DNA of 8,191 bases, from contig CALMNY010000074.1 of NCBI GenBank assembly GCA_937872125.1, forward strand, positions 1-8,191, read 5' to 3'. The DNA is from an uncultured Candidatus Competibacteraceae bacterium (GTDB lineage: Bacteria > Pseudomonadota > Gammaproteobacteria > Competibacterales > Competibacteraceae). Each line of letters opens with the position of its first letter. The first letter of the stretch is position 1. The notes under the pieces are model-generated. The model was not told the DNA's origin. It saw only the letters and a program-made list of their open reading frames with translations, and searched no databases. Of this stretch, positions 1 through 7,055 are shown in pieces. Both the position numbers and the translations under genes were made by a program.

Positions 1-1
1 C

Positions 2-475
2 TCAACCCAGCAGACTGCGCAACATCCAGGCGGTTTTCTCGTGAATCTGCATCCGCTGGGTCAGCAGATCGGCGGTCGGCTGATCGTTGGCCTTCTCCAC
101 CACCGGGAAGATCGAGCGGGCGGTGCGCACCACCGCCTCCTGATCCTTGACCAGTTGCCGGATCATCTCTTCCGCCGACGGCACGCCGGTTTCCTCCTGA
201 ATGCTCGTCAGTTTGGTGAACTGGGCGTAGCTGCCCGGCGCCGGCAGGCCCAGCGCCCGGATGCGCTCGGCGATCAAATCCACCGCCAGCGCCAGTTCGT
301 TGTACTGAGTCTCGAACATCAGGTGCAGGGTGTTGAACATCGGTCCGGTGACGTTCCAGTGAAAGTTGTGGGTCTTCAAATACACGGTGTAGGTGTCAGC
401 GAGCAGGCGGGACAGACCTTCGCCGATTTGCTGACGCCGTTCGTCGCTGATGCCAATATCAATGGGCATGGTCAT
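2..475 (-). CDS. dps: Dps-family ferritin-like DNA-protection protein
   Basis: A 157-residue protein of the Dps/mini-ferritin family. Such proteins assemble into cytoplasmic 12-subunit shells that oxidise Fe(II) with hydrogen peroxide and store the iron, and some also coat DNA in stationary phase. The diagnostic inter-subunit ferroxidase pattern is visible: His39 in [10 protein letters not shown], His51, Glu55, Asp66 and Glu70. These match E. coli Dps His51, His63, Asp67, Asp78 and Glu82, with Glu replacing the third residue. The N-terminus is short and lacks the Lys-rich tail E. coli Dps uses to bind DNA, so DNA binding is uncertain. The ATG at 475 is chosen because GAGGAG lies 7 bases upstream; the frame stays open further upstream but without support. 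The TGA stop is at the very edge of the window. The gene stands apart from the upstream hydrolase by 110 bases containing an OxyR-like site. Confidence 0.95.
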   Translation of the reverse strand: MTMPIDIGISDERRQQIGEGLSRLLADTYTVYLKTHNFHWNVTGPMFNTLHLMFETQYNELALAVDLIAERIRALGLPAPGSYAQFTKLTSIQEETGVPSAEEMIRQLVKDQEAVVRTARSIFPVVEKANDQPTADLLTQRMQIHEKTAWMLRSLLG

Positions 476-482
476 GGCTGAT

Positions 483-488
483 CTCCTC
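483..488 (-). promoter_or_regulatory. Shine-Dalgarno site of dps
   Basis: Read on the minus strand this is GAGGAG, placed 7 bases before the ATG at 475. It decides the dps start: the next in-frame ATG (469) would be 13 bases away, and the longer upstream reading has no comparable site. Confidence 0.8.
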
Positions 489-570
489 AAGTTAAGGGTT
501 ACGCCGGATTGCATGGTTTAAGAATAGGCAAGAATTTATGATTGATCTAATTGATTCAATAAAAATATCA

Positions 571-585
571 ATAGCTAAAAACTAT
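571..585 (-). promoter_or_regulatory. OxyR-like operator half upstream of dps
   Basis: The sequence ATAGCTAAAAACTAT fits the OxyR half-operator consensus ATAGnTnnnAnCTAT at every defined position. It reads equally well on the minus strand because the consensus is palindromic. It lies 95 bases upstream of the dps start codon and ends exactly next to the stop codon of the hydrolase gene. A full OxyR operator has a second such half after 7 bases; at 549-563 (the side facing dps) I find only a poor match. In E. coli dps is activated by OxyR, so the location makes sense. The match is seen in the sequence; regulation by OxyR is inference. Confidence 0.5.
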
Positions 586-1452
586 TCAAGCAGAGGTTTG
601 TTCGCCGCGCCCGGCTGCAAAAAACGGCCCCAACAGCCGCGCGCTAGGTTCGGGGTCTTCCAGATGGGGATGGTGGCCGCCGGGCAGGATTTTGACGGTC
701 AGCCCGGCGATGCGGGCGTAGCGCTCCTGCATATAAGCCCGCTTGACCAGATAGCCATCCGCGCCGCAAATCAGCAGCGCCGGCGCTTCGATCCGCCCCA
801 TGTAGGCGAGGATTTGCGGCTCGCTCAGATACAGCGGCGACACAAAGCGCAGGCGGGGATCGGTGCGCCAGCCGAAACCGTCGCCGACCGGCTGGAGACC
901 ACGCTCGACCAGGGTCGCCGCCGCCAGCCACGACAGGCCGCTGGCCTCGCAGCGGGCGTGAATCGCCGCCTCCACGTTCGGGTAGACCGGCAGGCGCTTG
1001 CGCGACAGGGCGTTCATCTGCTCGATAGCTTTGCGCAGGTTGGCCGGGCCATCGTCGGGGTTGCTGGTCGGCGGCCCCAGTCCCTCGATCATCGCCACCC
1101 GGCGAACCCGCTCCGGCAGGATAGCGGCGACGAAAGCGACGATGCCGCCACCCAGGGAATGCCCGAGCAGGCTGAACCGTTCCCAGCCCAGCGCGTCAGC
1201 GGCCGCCACAATATCGGGGATGAAATCCACAAAGTGATAATGCACGCCCGGCGGCCGGTGGTCGGACCAGCCGTGGCCGGTCAGGTCCAGCGCCACGAAC
1301 CGGATGTCGGGCAGTAGCGGCGCCAGGGCGTCGAAACTGGCGGCGTTGTCGAGCCAGCCATGCACCGCCAACACCGGAATACCGTCCGCTGGTCCCCAGG
1401 CCCGGGCGGCTAAACGGAGATCAGGCGTGCGCAGTTCCAGTTCTTCAACCAT
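586..1452 (-). CDS. Alpha/beta-fold hydrolase, serine hydrolase-like
   Basis: A 288-residue soluble alpha/beta hydrolase with a complete catalytic apparatus. The oxyanion-hole motif HGW is at residues 31-33. The nucleophile elbow GHSLGG places the catalytic Ser at 99. An acidic residue is at Asp232 in the CGADG strand end, and the catalytic His is most likely His260 in PGGHHPHLEDP. The HGWLDNAASFD stretch and the LDLTGHG motif resemble the serine-hydrolase-like (SERHL) group. The substrate cannot be told from sequence; an ester or thioester is likely. No signal peptide is visible, so it should be cytoplasmic. The ATG at 1452 has only a weak ribosome site before it, but the protein aligns with the family from its first residues. 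It begins 27 bases after the ABM gene ends and probably belongs to the ubi operon. Confidence 0.88.
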   Translation of the reverse strand: MVEELELRTPDLRLAARAWGPADGIPVLAVHGWLDNAASFDALAPLLPDIRFVALDLTGHGWSDHRPPGVHYHFVDFIPDIVAAADALGWERFSLLGHSLGGGIVAFVAAILPERVRRVAMIEGLGPPTSNPDDGPANLRKAIEQMNALSRKRLPVYPNVEAAIHARCEASGLSWLAAATLVERGLQPVGDGFGWRTDPRLRFVSPLYLSEPQILAYMGRIEAPALLICGADGYLVKRAYMQERYARIAGLTVKILPGGHHPHLEDPEPSARLLGPFFAAGRGEQTSA

Positions 1453-1479
1453 GAGCTAATCGCCAGTACCCAATCGTGA

Positions 1480-1803
1480 TCAGACGCCCGCCGGATAATC
1501 CCAGCCCGGATCGGCTGGAAACCGGTTGACGTATTTCACGCTGGAGCGCGGTTCGGCCATCATCTCGGCTACCGCGTCCCGCCAGTTGGCGTAATGAGCG
1601 GTTTCCTTATGCCGGGCGGGCGCCTCGGCGTCGCGGTAGACCTCGACCAGCACGAAGCGGGTCGGATCGTCGGCCTGCTGGATCACGTCGAACCGGGCGA
1701 TGCCCGGTTCCTGGACGCTGTGCCGGGCATTTTCCAGCGAAGCGGCCTGGAAAGCTTCGACGCAATCCGGTTTGACATGGACGAATACGTGAACGACGAG
1801 CAT
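1480..1803 (-). CDS. ABM-domain monooxygenase, YgiN/LsrG-like
   Basis: A 107-residue protein made of a single antibiotic-biosynthesis-monooxygenase (ABM) domain, a dimeric ferredoxin-like fold. Visible family marks are the N-terminal beta strand [19 protein letters not shown] (32-40), [10 protein letters not shown] (49-58) and the HKETAHY stretch with His65, His70 and Tyr71. These are close to what I recall of LsrG (autoinducer-2 degradation) and of YgiN, which oxidises menadiol-type quinols. The ATG at 1803 is preceded by a G-rich ribosome site (1811-1815). It lies 34 bases after ubiA and 27 before the hydrolase, so co-transcription with ubiquinone genes is likely. A role in quinol chemistry is therefore attractive but unproven; a small-molecule isomerase or monooxygenase of unrelated purpose is equally possible. 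Confidence 0.85.
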   Translation of the reverse strand: MLVVHVFVHVKPDCVEAFQAASLENARHSVQEPGIARFDVIQQADDPTRFVLVEVYRDAEAPARHKETAHYANWRDAVAEMMAEPRSSVKYVNRFPADPGWDYPAGV

Positions 1804-1837
1804 GAGATGTCCCCCTTTTTCCAGGTTGAACGACGGT

Positions 1838-2719
1838 TCAGGGCGAGCTTGCCGGCAGATAGTCCAACAGCAGCCCGCAGAAGATGACCAGCCCGAACGC
1901 ATTGTTGTTGAGAAACGCCTTGAAGCAGTCCTCCGACTTGCGGTCACGGATCAGGAACTGCTGGTACAGCGCCAGCCAGGCCGCTACGAACAGCCCGAGA
2001 TAGTAAATCCAGCCCCGGCCGGTCAGCAGACCGATCCCGATCAGGATGATCAACAGCGCCAGTTGCAGGTAGCCGATAATCTGCTTGTCGCGCGCGCCGA
2101 ACAGGATGGCGGTGGATTTAACCCCGATCTTGAGATCGTCCTCCCGGTCCACCATCGCATACTGGGTATCGTAGATCACCGACCACAGCACGTTGCCGAA
2201 AAACAGCAGCCAGCAGACCGGGGGCAACGCGCCAGTCACCGCTGCGTAGGCCATCGGGATCGCCCAGCCGAAGGCCGCCCCCAGATGGAACTGGGGTAGA
2301 GAATGGATTCGTTTCATGAACGGATAGCTGAGCGCCAGCGCCAGGCCGATAAAGGCCAGTTGGATGGTCAGCGCATTCTGGGTCAATACCAGGCCGAACG
2401 CGAGCAGGCACAGCGCGGCCATCAGCCCCACCGCCTCGCCCAGGCTCACCCGGCCCGCCGCCAGTGGCCGGTCGCGGGTGCGGGCGACATGAGGATCGAA
2501 ATCGCGGTCGGCGATGTCGTTCATCACGCACCCGGCCGAGCGCATCAGGATCACGCCCAGCACGAACACCAGCGTCACGCCGCGCGGCGGCTGGCCGTTG
2601 CCCGCCAGCCACAGCGCCCACAGCGTCGGCCAAAGCAGCAGGTAAATCCCAATCGGGCGATGCAGACGCATCAGTTGCGCATATTCGCGCAAACGGTTTT
2701 CAAAAGTTTCGATCGTCAT
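1838..2719 (-). CDS. ubiA: 4-hydroxybenzoate polyprenyltransferase UbiA
   Basis: A 293-residue integral membrane prenyltransferase that attaches the polyprenyl tail (octaprenyl in E. coli) to 4-hydroxybenzoate, the second step of ubiquinone synthesis, at the inner membrane. Both Asp-rich, Mg-diphosphate-binding motifs are intact: NDIADRDFD at 67-75 and [12 protein letters not shown] at 184-195. The N-terminal signature [23 protein letters not shown] is typical of bacterial UbiA. Several hydrophobic segments follow (roughly 47-66, 95-113, 117-135, 148-164, 168-183, 216-233, 238-253 and 272-287), consistent with the usual multi-pass fold. Length matches the family (about 290). It starts 18 bases after ubiC ends. 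The ribosome site is weak (TGAG about 8 bases upstream), which may imply coupling to ubiC translation. Confidence 0.96.
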   Translation of the reverse strand: MTIETFENRLREYAQLMRLHRPIGIYLLLWPTLWALWLAGNGQPPRGVTLVFVLGVILMRSAGCVMNDIADRDFDPHVARTRDRPLAAGRVSLGEAVGLMAALCLLAFGLVLTQNALTIQLAFIGLALALSYPFMKRIHSLPQFHLGAAFGWAIPMAYAAVTGALPPVCWLLFFGNVLWSVIYDTQYAMVDREDDLKIGVKSTAILFGARDKQIIGYLQLALLIILIGIGLLTGRGWIYYLGLFVAAWLALYQQFLIRDRKSEDCFKAFLNNNAFGLVIFCGLLLDYLPASSP

Positions 2720-2737
2720 AGTGAAACTCAGTCCGGA

Positions 2738-3355
2738 TTAGTAACAGGCAAACACCGGCAAATCAGGTAGAAAAATCTCGCAGACCAGCAGCGGGCGGTC
2801 TTCGATGCGAAATAAGGAACGGCGACCCCAGATCACATCCGGCGGCGCGACAAGGTGAGTTAAAGCGCGCCGATGCAGACGCTGGCCGGCGGCGACGCGG
2901 GTGATTTCAATCGGGCCACGGCGCACGTCGGGATCAGCGAAGAGCGCCTGACCCAGCGGGCGGGTTCCCAGCCGTGTCAGCCGGCGGCCCCGGCCGCGCA
3001 GGGTCCGGGCCGGAATCAGGGTCCGGGCGAACACCCAGGGTTGGTCATCGCCCAGCAGTTGCACCTCGCGGGTCCAGGCCCAGGCATCCAGCCGCACCCC
3101 CAGGATGCGCGCCTCGTCGTGGTCGGGGCGGGCCCAACCCTCATGCAGCACGCAAACCCGAAACCGGCCCGCGCTGACCCGACGCAGGCGCTGAGTCAGC
3201 GACCCGCTGTCGAGCAGCCAGTCGGCTATTTCAGGGGGCAGGTCGCGCCAGGCCTGCTGCGGGCGGGAATGCCAGCGCAGCCGGGTGGCGAATGAAGGCG
3301 GGGCGGTATGCAAGGCAGCGGTTGAGTGTGATCGGTGGTTCGAAACGGCGGGCAA
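2738..3355 (-). CDS. ubiC: Chorismate lyase UbiC
   Basis: Chorismate--pyruvate lyase, which splits chorismate into 4-hydroxybenzoate and pyruvate and so commits it to ubiquinone. In the 205-residue reading, the family blocks are WLLDSGSLTQRL (46-57), REVQLLGDDQPWVFARTLIP (96-115, with Arg96 equivalent to E. coli Arg76), LTRLGTRPLGQALF (126-139), WGRRSLFRI (176-184) and CEIFLP (192-197, Glu193 equivalent to catalytic Glu155). About 18 residues more than in E. coli lie between residues 152 and 175. The start is uncertain: the frame has a stop just upstream (3356-3358) and contains no ATG or GTG before the conserved core. Only TTG at 3355, TTG at 3313 (191 residues, closer to the family's usual N-terminus) or CTG further in are available, and none has a clear ribosome site. 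First gene of the likely ubiC-ubiA-ABM-hydrolase operon. Confidence 0.9.
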   Translation of the reverse strand: MPAVSNHRSHSTAALHTAPPSFATRLRWHSRPQQAWRDLPPEIADWLLDSGSLTQRLRRVSAGRFRVCVLHEGWARPDHDEARILGVRLDAWAWTREVQLLGDDQPWVFARTLIPARTLRGRGRRLTRLGTRPLGQALFADPDVRRGPIEITRVAAGQRLHRRALTHLVAPPDVIWGRRSLFRIEDRPLLVCEIFLPDLPVFACY

Positions 3356-3537
3356 TTATGGCATGGTTGCCGCGTATCGGGGGAATGGCGCGGTGTGGCC
3401 ACGGCTGTACGTCCGCCCCGGAGATTCGGAATCCTCGCGCTGTTATCGGGTCCTGACCGGTCCACCCCGGGCAGCGCCTTCCGACCGCGTGCGCCGCGAT
3501 GGACCGCGCTTCCAACAACCGCCACGGTAATAATCGT

Positions 3538-3567
3538 TTGGCGTATACAGGGATTTTTTCCTATAAT
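3538..3567 (+). promoter_or_regulatory. Sigma70-type promoter for tkt
   Basis: A perfect -10 hexamer TATAAT (3562-3567) lies 18 bases after TTGGCG (3538-3543), which matches the -35 consensus at 4 of 6 positions. Transcription would begin near 3574 and give a leader of about 185 nt before tkt. It is the best promoter I can see in the window. Confidence 0.65.
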
Positions 3568-3664
3568 CGCCGCCATTTTTCGGCCGACACCGATCCCCAA
3601 AGGGGTTTTGGCGCGACTGGACATCCCTTGTGATCTCTCCGGTGAACGTCCCAGCAAGAGTGAC

Positions 3665-3688
3665 GCGCGCAGCCAGGTCGCAGCGCGC
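3665..3688 (+). other. Leader hairpin upstream of tkt
   Basis: GCGCGC at 3665-3670 can pair with GCGCGC at 3683-3688 around a 12-nt loop, inside the predicted tkt leader and about 70 bases before the start codon. It is not followed by a T run, so it is not a simple terminator. I recognise no known riboswitch class here. Confidence 0.3.
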
Positions 3689-3746
3689 CTTAAAGCAGCG
3701 TGCGTGATTTCTGGTATTCCCCCCCGATACTTTGATGCTGACGTTT

Positions 3747-3753
3747 AGGAGAG
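3747..3753 (+). promoter_or_regulatory. Shine-Dalgarno site of tkt
   Basis: AGGAGAG, whose AGGAG core ends 7 bases before the ATG at 3759. It decides the start of tkt against an in-frame ATG at 3732 that has no such site, and it shows that the unusual 31-residue extension is really translated. Confidence 0.85.
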
Positions 3754-3758
3754 AGCTC

Positions 3759-5864
3759 ATGCCCTCGCGTAGTGAATTGGCCGCCCGTCGTCTGGTGGAC
3801 CCGATGATCGTCGAACCGGTCGCTCCCACCCGCGCCGTTCAGGAAACTGTAACCCCCTCGCGCCGTGAACTGGCCAACGCCATCCGCGCTTTGAGCATGG
3901 ACGCCGTACAACGGGCGGAATCCGGCCATCCTGGCGCACCGATGGGGATGGCGGATTTCGGCATGGTGCTGTGGAATGACTTTTTGCGGCACAATCCCGC
4001 CAATCCCAAATGGTTCAACCGCGACCGTCTGATTCTGTCCAATGGTCACGGTTCGATGCTGCTGTACTCCCTGCTGCACCTGAGCGGCCACGATCTGACC
4101 ATCGAGGATCTGCGCGATTTCCGCCAGTTAGGCTCCCGCACGCCGGGTCATCCCGAATACGGCCGCACCGCCGGAGTAGAAACCACCACCGGGCCACTGG
4201 GCCAGGGACTGGCGAACGGCGTCGGTATGGCGCTGGCCGAGCGGGCGCTAGCCACCCGCTTCAACCGTCCCGGCTTCCCCATCGTGGACCATTACACCTA
4301 TGTGATTCTCGGCGACGGCTGCCTGATGGAGGGGATTTCCTACGAGGCGTGTTCGCTGGCCGGCACCTGGGGGCTGGGCAAGCTGATCTGCCTGTATGAC
4401 GACAACGGCATCTCCATTGATGGGCCGGTGCGGGGCTGGTTCGGCGATGATATTCCGGGGCGGTTCGCTGCTCTGGGCTGGCATGTAATCCCGCATGTAG
4501 ACGGCCATGACCCCGAAGCGGTTCACCAGGCCATTGACCAGGCGCGGGCCTTTCACGAAAGCCCGACCCTGATCTGCTGTAAAACCACCATCGCTTGGGG
4601 TTCGCCGGGCAAAGGCGGTAGCGAAAAATCGCATGGCGCGCCGCTGGGCGCCGCCGAAATTGCCGCAACGCGCGAAAATATCGGCTGGAAACACGAACCC
4701 TTCGTCATTCCGCCCGAGTACTATCGCGCCTTCGATGCCCGGGCCAAGGGCGCAGTGTGGGAACAGGAGTGGAATGAGCTGTTCGACCGCTACCGGACCC
4801 GGTACCCGGAGGTAGCGGCGGAATTCGAGCGGCGGCTGGCCTGTGGCTTTCCGCCCGACTGGGAGAACCTGGCCTGGAACTTCATCCAGGCCACCCAGGA
4901 GCGGTGCGAGGATCTCGCCACCCGGGTCGCCTCTCAACGCGCGCTCGAGACCTATGGCCCTCATTTCCTCAGCCTGGTCGGCGGCTCGGCGGATCTCACC
5001 GAATCCACCGGCATCCCCTGGGTAGGCTGCCGGCCGGTTGATTTTGAACACCCGGACGGCAACCTGATCTTTTACGGCGCCCGCGAATTCGCCATGAACG
5101 CCATCATGAACGGCCTGGCCCTGCACGGCGGCTACGTGCCCTTCGGCGGCACCTTCCTGATGTTCGCCGACTACGGCCGCAGCGCCATCCGCATGTCCGC
5201 CCTGATGAAGTTGCGCTGCGTATTCGTACTCACCCACGACTCCATCGGCGTGGGCGGCGACGGCCCCACGCACCAGCCGGTCGAGCACGTCGCCAGCCTG
5301 CGGATCATCCCCGATCTGTCGGTGTGGCGGACCTGCGACACCACGGAAACCGCTGTGGCCTGGAAAGCGGCGCTCGACCGGATCAACGGCCCGACCGCTC
5401 TGATTTTCACCCGTCAGAAGCTGCCACATCAGGATCGGACTCCCGAACAGGTGCGCGCCATCGCCCGGGGCGGTTACGTACTGCTCGACTGCGGGGATGA
5501 GCCGGAAGCGATCCTGATCGCTACCGGTTCCGAGGTGCAACTGGCGGTAACCGCCGCCCGGCAACTGAACGGCCAGGGCCGGCGGGTACGCGTGGTCTCC
5601 ATGCCCTCGGTGGACGTATTCGATACGCAAGACGCGGCCTACCGCGAGTCGGTGCTGCCGGCGGCGGTAACCCGGCGCGTGGTGGTGGAAGCCGGCGTAA
5701 CCGCGCCCTGGTACAAGTATGCCGGCCCACACGGTACGGTGGTCGGAATTGACCGTTTCGGCGAATCCGGTCCACCGGAGGTGATTTTCCAGCATTTCGG
5801 CTTCACCACCGAACGGGTGGTCGCCGCCGTGGAGGCGCTGTTTGAGTCCGGCGCCACTTTTTAA
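3759..5864 (+). CDS. tkt: Transketolase
   Basis: A 701-residue thiamine-diphosphate enzyme that moves two-carbon ketol units between sugar phosphates (xylulose-5-phosphate to ribose-5-phosphate or erythrose-4-phosphate) in the cytoplasm. All three transketolase domains are present. His57 is in SGHPGAPMG. The TPP motif is GDGCLMEG (185-192), closed by DDNG (214-217). The catalytic Glu443 is in [11 protein letters not shown], and [11 protein letters not shown] lies in the pyrimidine domain, followed by a complete C-terminal domain. From residue 32 on it matches E. coli TktA with an exact offset of 31 through the TPP motif. The first 31 residues are extra, and MPSRSELA at the start mirrors TPSRRELA at 32-39, as if the N-terminus were duplicated. 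First gene of a tkt-gapA-pgk cluster, with its own promoter upstream. Confidence 0.97.
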   Translation: MPSRSELAARRLVDPMIVEPVAPTRAVQETVTPSRRELANAIRALSMDAVQRAESGHPGAPMGMADFGMVLWNDFLRHNPANPKWFNRDRLILSNGHGSMLLYSLLHLSGHDLTIEDLRDFRQLGSRTPGHPEYGRTAGVETTTGPLGQGLANGVGMALAERALATRFNRPGFPIVDHYTYVILGDGCLMEGISYEACSLAGTWGLGKLICLYDDNGISIDGPVRGWFGDDIPGRFAALGWHVIPHVDGHDPEAVHQAIDQARAFHESPTLICCKTTIAWGSPGKGGSEKSHGAPLGAAEIAATRENIGWKHEPFVIPPEYYRAFDARAKGAVWEQEWNELFDRYRTRYPEVAAEFERRLACGFPPDWENLAWNFIQATQERCEDLATRVASQRALETYGPHFLSLVGGSADLTESTGIPWVGCRPVDFEHPDGNLIFYGAREFAMNAIMNGLALHGGYVPFGGTFLMFADYGRSAIRMSALMKLRCVFVLTHDSIGVGGDGPTHQPVEHVASLRIIPDLSVWRTCDTTETAVAWKAALDRINGPTALIFTRQKLPHQDRTPEQVRAIARGGYVLLDCGDEPEAILIATGSEVQLAVTAARQLNGQGRRVRVVSMPSVDVFDTQDAAYRESVLPAAVTRRVVVEAGVTAPWYKYAGPHGTVVGIDRFGESGPPEVIFQHFGFTTERVVAAVEALFESGATF

Positions 5865-5884
5865 TCAATAAGGGGTAAACTTGA

Positions 5885-6949
<1,065 letters not shown>

Positions 6950-6954
6950 GCGGT

Positions 6955-6969
6955 CGCCACGCCGTGGCG
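6955..6969 (+). other. Hairpin just after gapA
   Basis: CGCCAC-GCC-GTGGCG forms a perfect 6-base stem with a 3-base loop, starting 5 bases after the gapA stop codon. It is followed by GTTCCTTG rather than a T run. It could protect the 3' end of a processed gapA transcript or be a weak terminator. Confidence 0.4.
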
Positions 6970-6995
6970 GTTCCTTGCTGAACTGAAACCACCCG

Positions 6996-7038
6996 CCCCC
7001 GCCGCCTTGCGCTTCGCGCTCGGATGGACGGGGGTTTT
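6996..7038 (+). terminator. Possible partial terminator or attenuator before pgk
   Basis: CCCCCG (6996-7001) pairs with CGGGGG (7029-7034), which is followed directly by TTTT (7035-7038). The stem can continue as CCG (7002-7004) with CGG (7021-7023) across a bulge, topped by GCGC-TTC-GCGC (7009-7019). The T run is short, so partial read-through into pgk is likely. The pgk ribosome site begins only 5 bases later, so the fold could also affect pgk translation or mark an mRNA cleavage site. Confidence 0.4.
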
Positions 7039-7042
7039 GTAT

Positions 7043-7050
7043 GGAGGAGA
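7043..7050 (+). promoter_or_regulatory. Shine-Dalgarno site of pgk
   Basis: GGAGGAGA, with the GGAGG core ending 8 bases before the ATG at 7056. An in-frame ATG at 7041 overlaps this site and one at 7071 is too far from it, so 7056 is the best start. Confidence 0.8.
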
Positions 7051-7055
7051 AGGTA

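Larger units (their letters stand above)
476..585 (-). promoter_or_regulatory. AT-rich promoter region of dps
   Basis: This gap between the hydrolase and dps is far richer in A and T than the rest of the window, especially 524-585. It contains ATTGAT twice (541-546, 550-555), the perfect 11-base palindrome ATTGATTCAAT (550-560), ATCAAT (567-572) and the OxyR-like site. A possible minus-strand promoter is TTGAAT (554-559) with TAAATT (533-538), but the 15-base spacing is short, so I do not commit to it. No terminator hairpin for the upstream operon is visible, so transcripts from the hydrolase may read into dps. Confidence 0.55.
3356..3758. other. Divergent intergenic region between ubiC and tkt
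   Basis: 403 bases with no convincing gene. Open frames here lack any recognisable protein family and have poor starts. It must hold the promoters for both the leftward ubi operon and the rightward tkt cluster. The rightward promoter is clear (3538-3567). I cannot single out a leftward one, although AT-rich sequence around 3520-3570 could serve both directions. Small symmetric elements are GATTC-G-GAATC (3423-3433), a 4-base stem CCCC/GGGG followed by TTTT (3595-3609), and GCGCGC/GCGCGC around a 12-base loop (3665-3688). Confidence 0.7.

Noticed and set aside
549..563. Second half of a tandem OxyR operator
   Set aside because: At the required 7-base spacing only a minority of the defined consensus positions match, so I report only the single good half.
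538..1317. A 259-codon plus-strand open frame opposite the hydrolase
   Set aside because: The product is Arg/Gln/Pro-rich without family resemblance and runs antisense to an intact catalytic hydrolase. Its start lies in the dps promoter region with no ribosome site.
3423..3433. GATTC-G-GAATC palindrome as an operator
   Set aside because: Five-base arms are expected by chance in this much sequence and it matches no binding site I know.
3595..3609. CCCC-AAA-GGGG followed by TTTT as a terminator
   Set aside because: The stem has only four pairs and the T run is four long, immediately downstream of the tkt promoter. It is too weak to call a terminator or attenuator.
3226..3657. A 143-codon minus-strand frame overlapping the start of ubiC and the intergenic region
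   Set aside because: It is in a different frame from ubiC, has no recognisable domain and low-complexity content, and crosses the tkt promoter. It does not supply a continuous N-terminus for UbiC.
4248..5795. A 515-codon open frame on the minus strand, opposite tkt
   Set aside because: Same codon-bias artefact; the complete transketolase on the plus strand explains this DNA fully.
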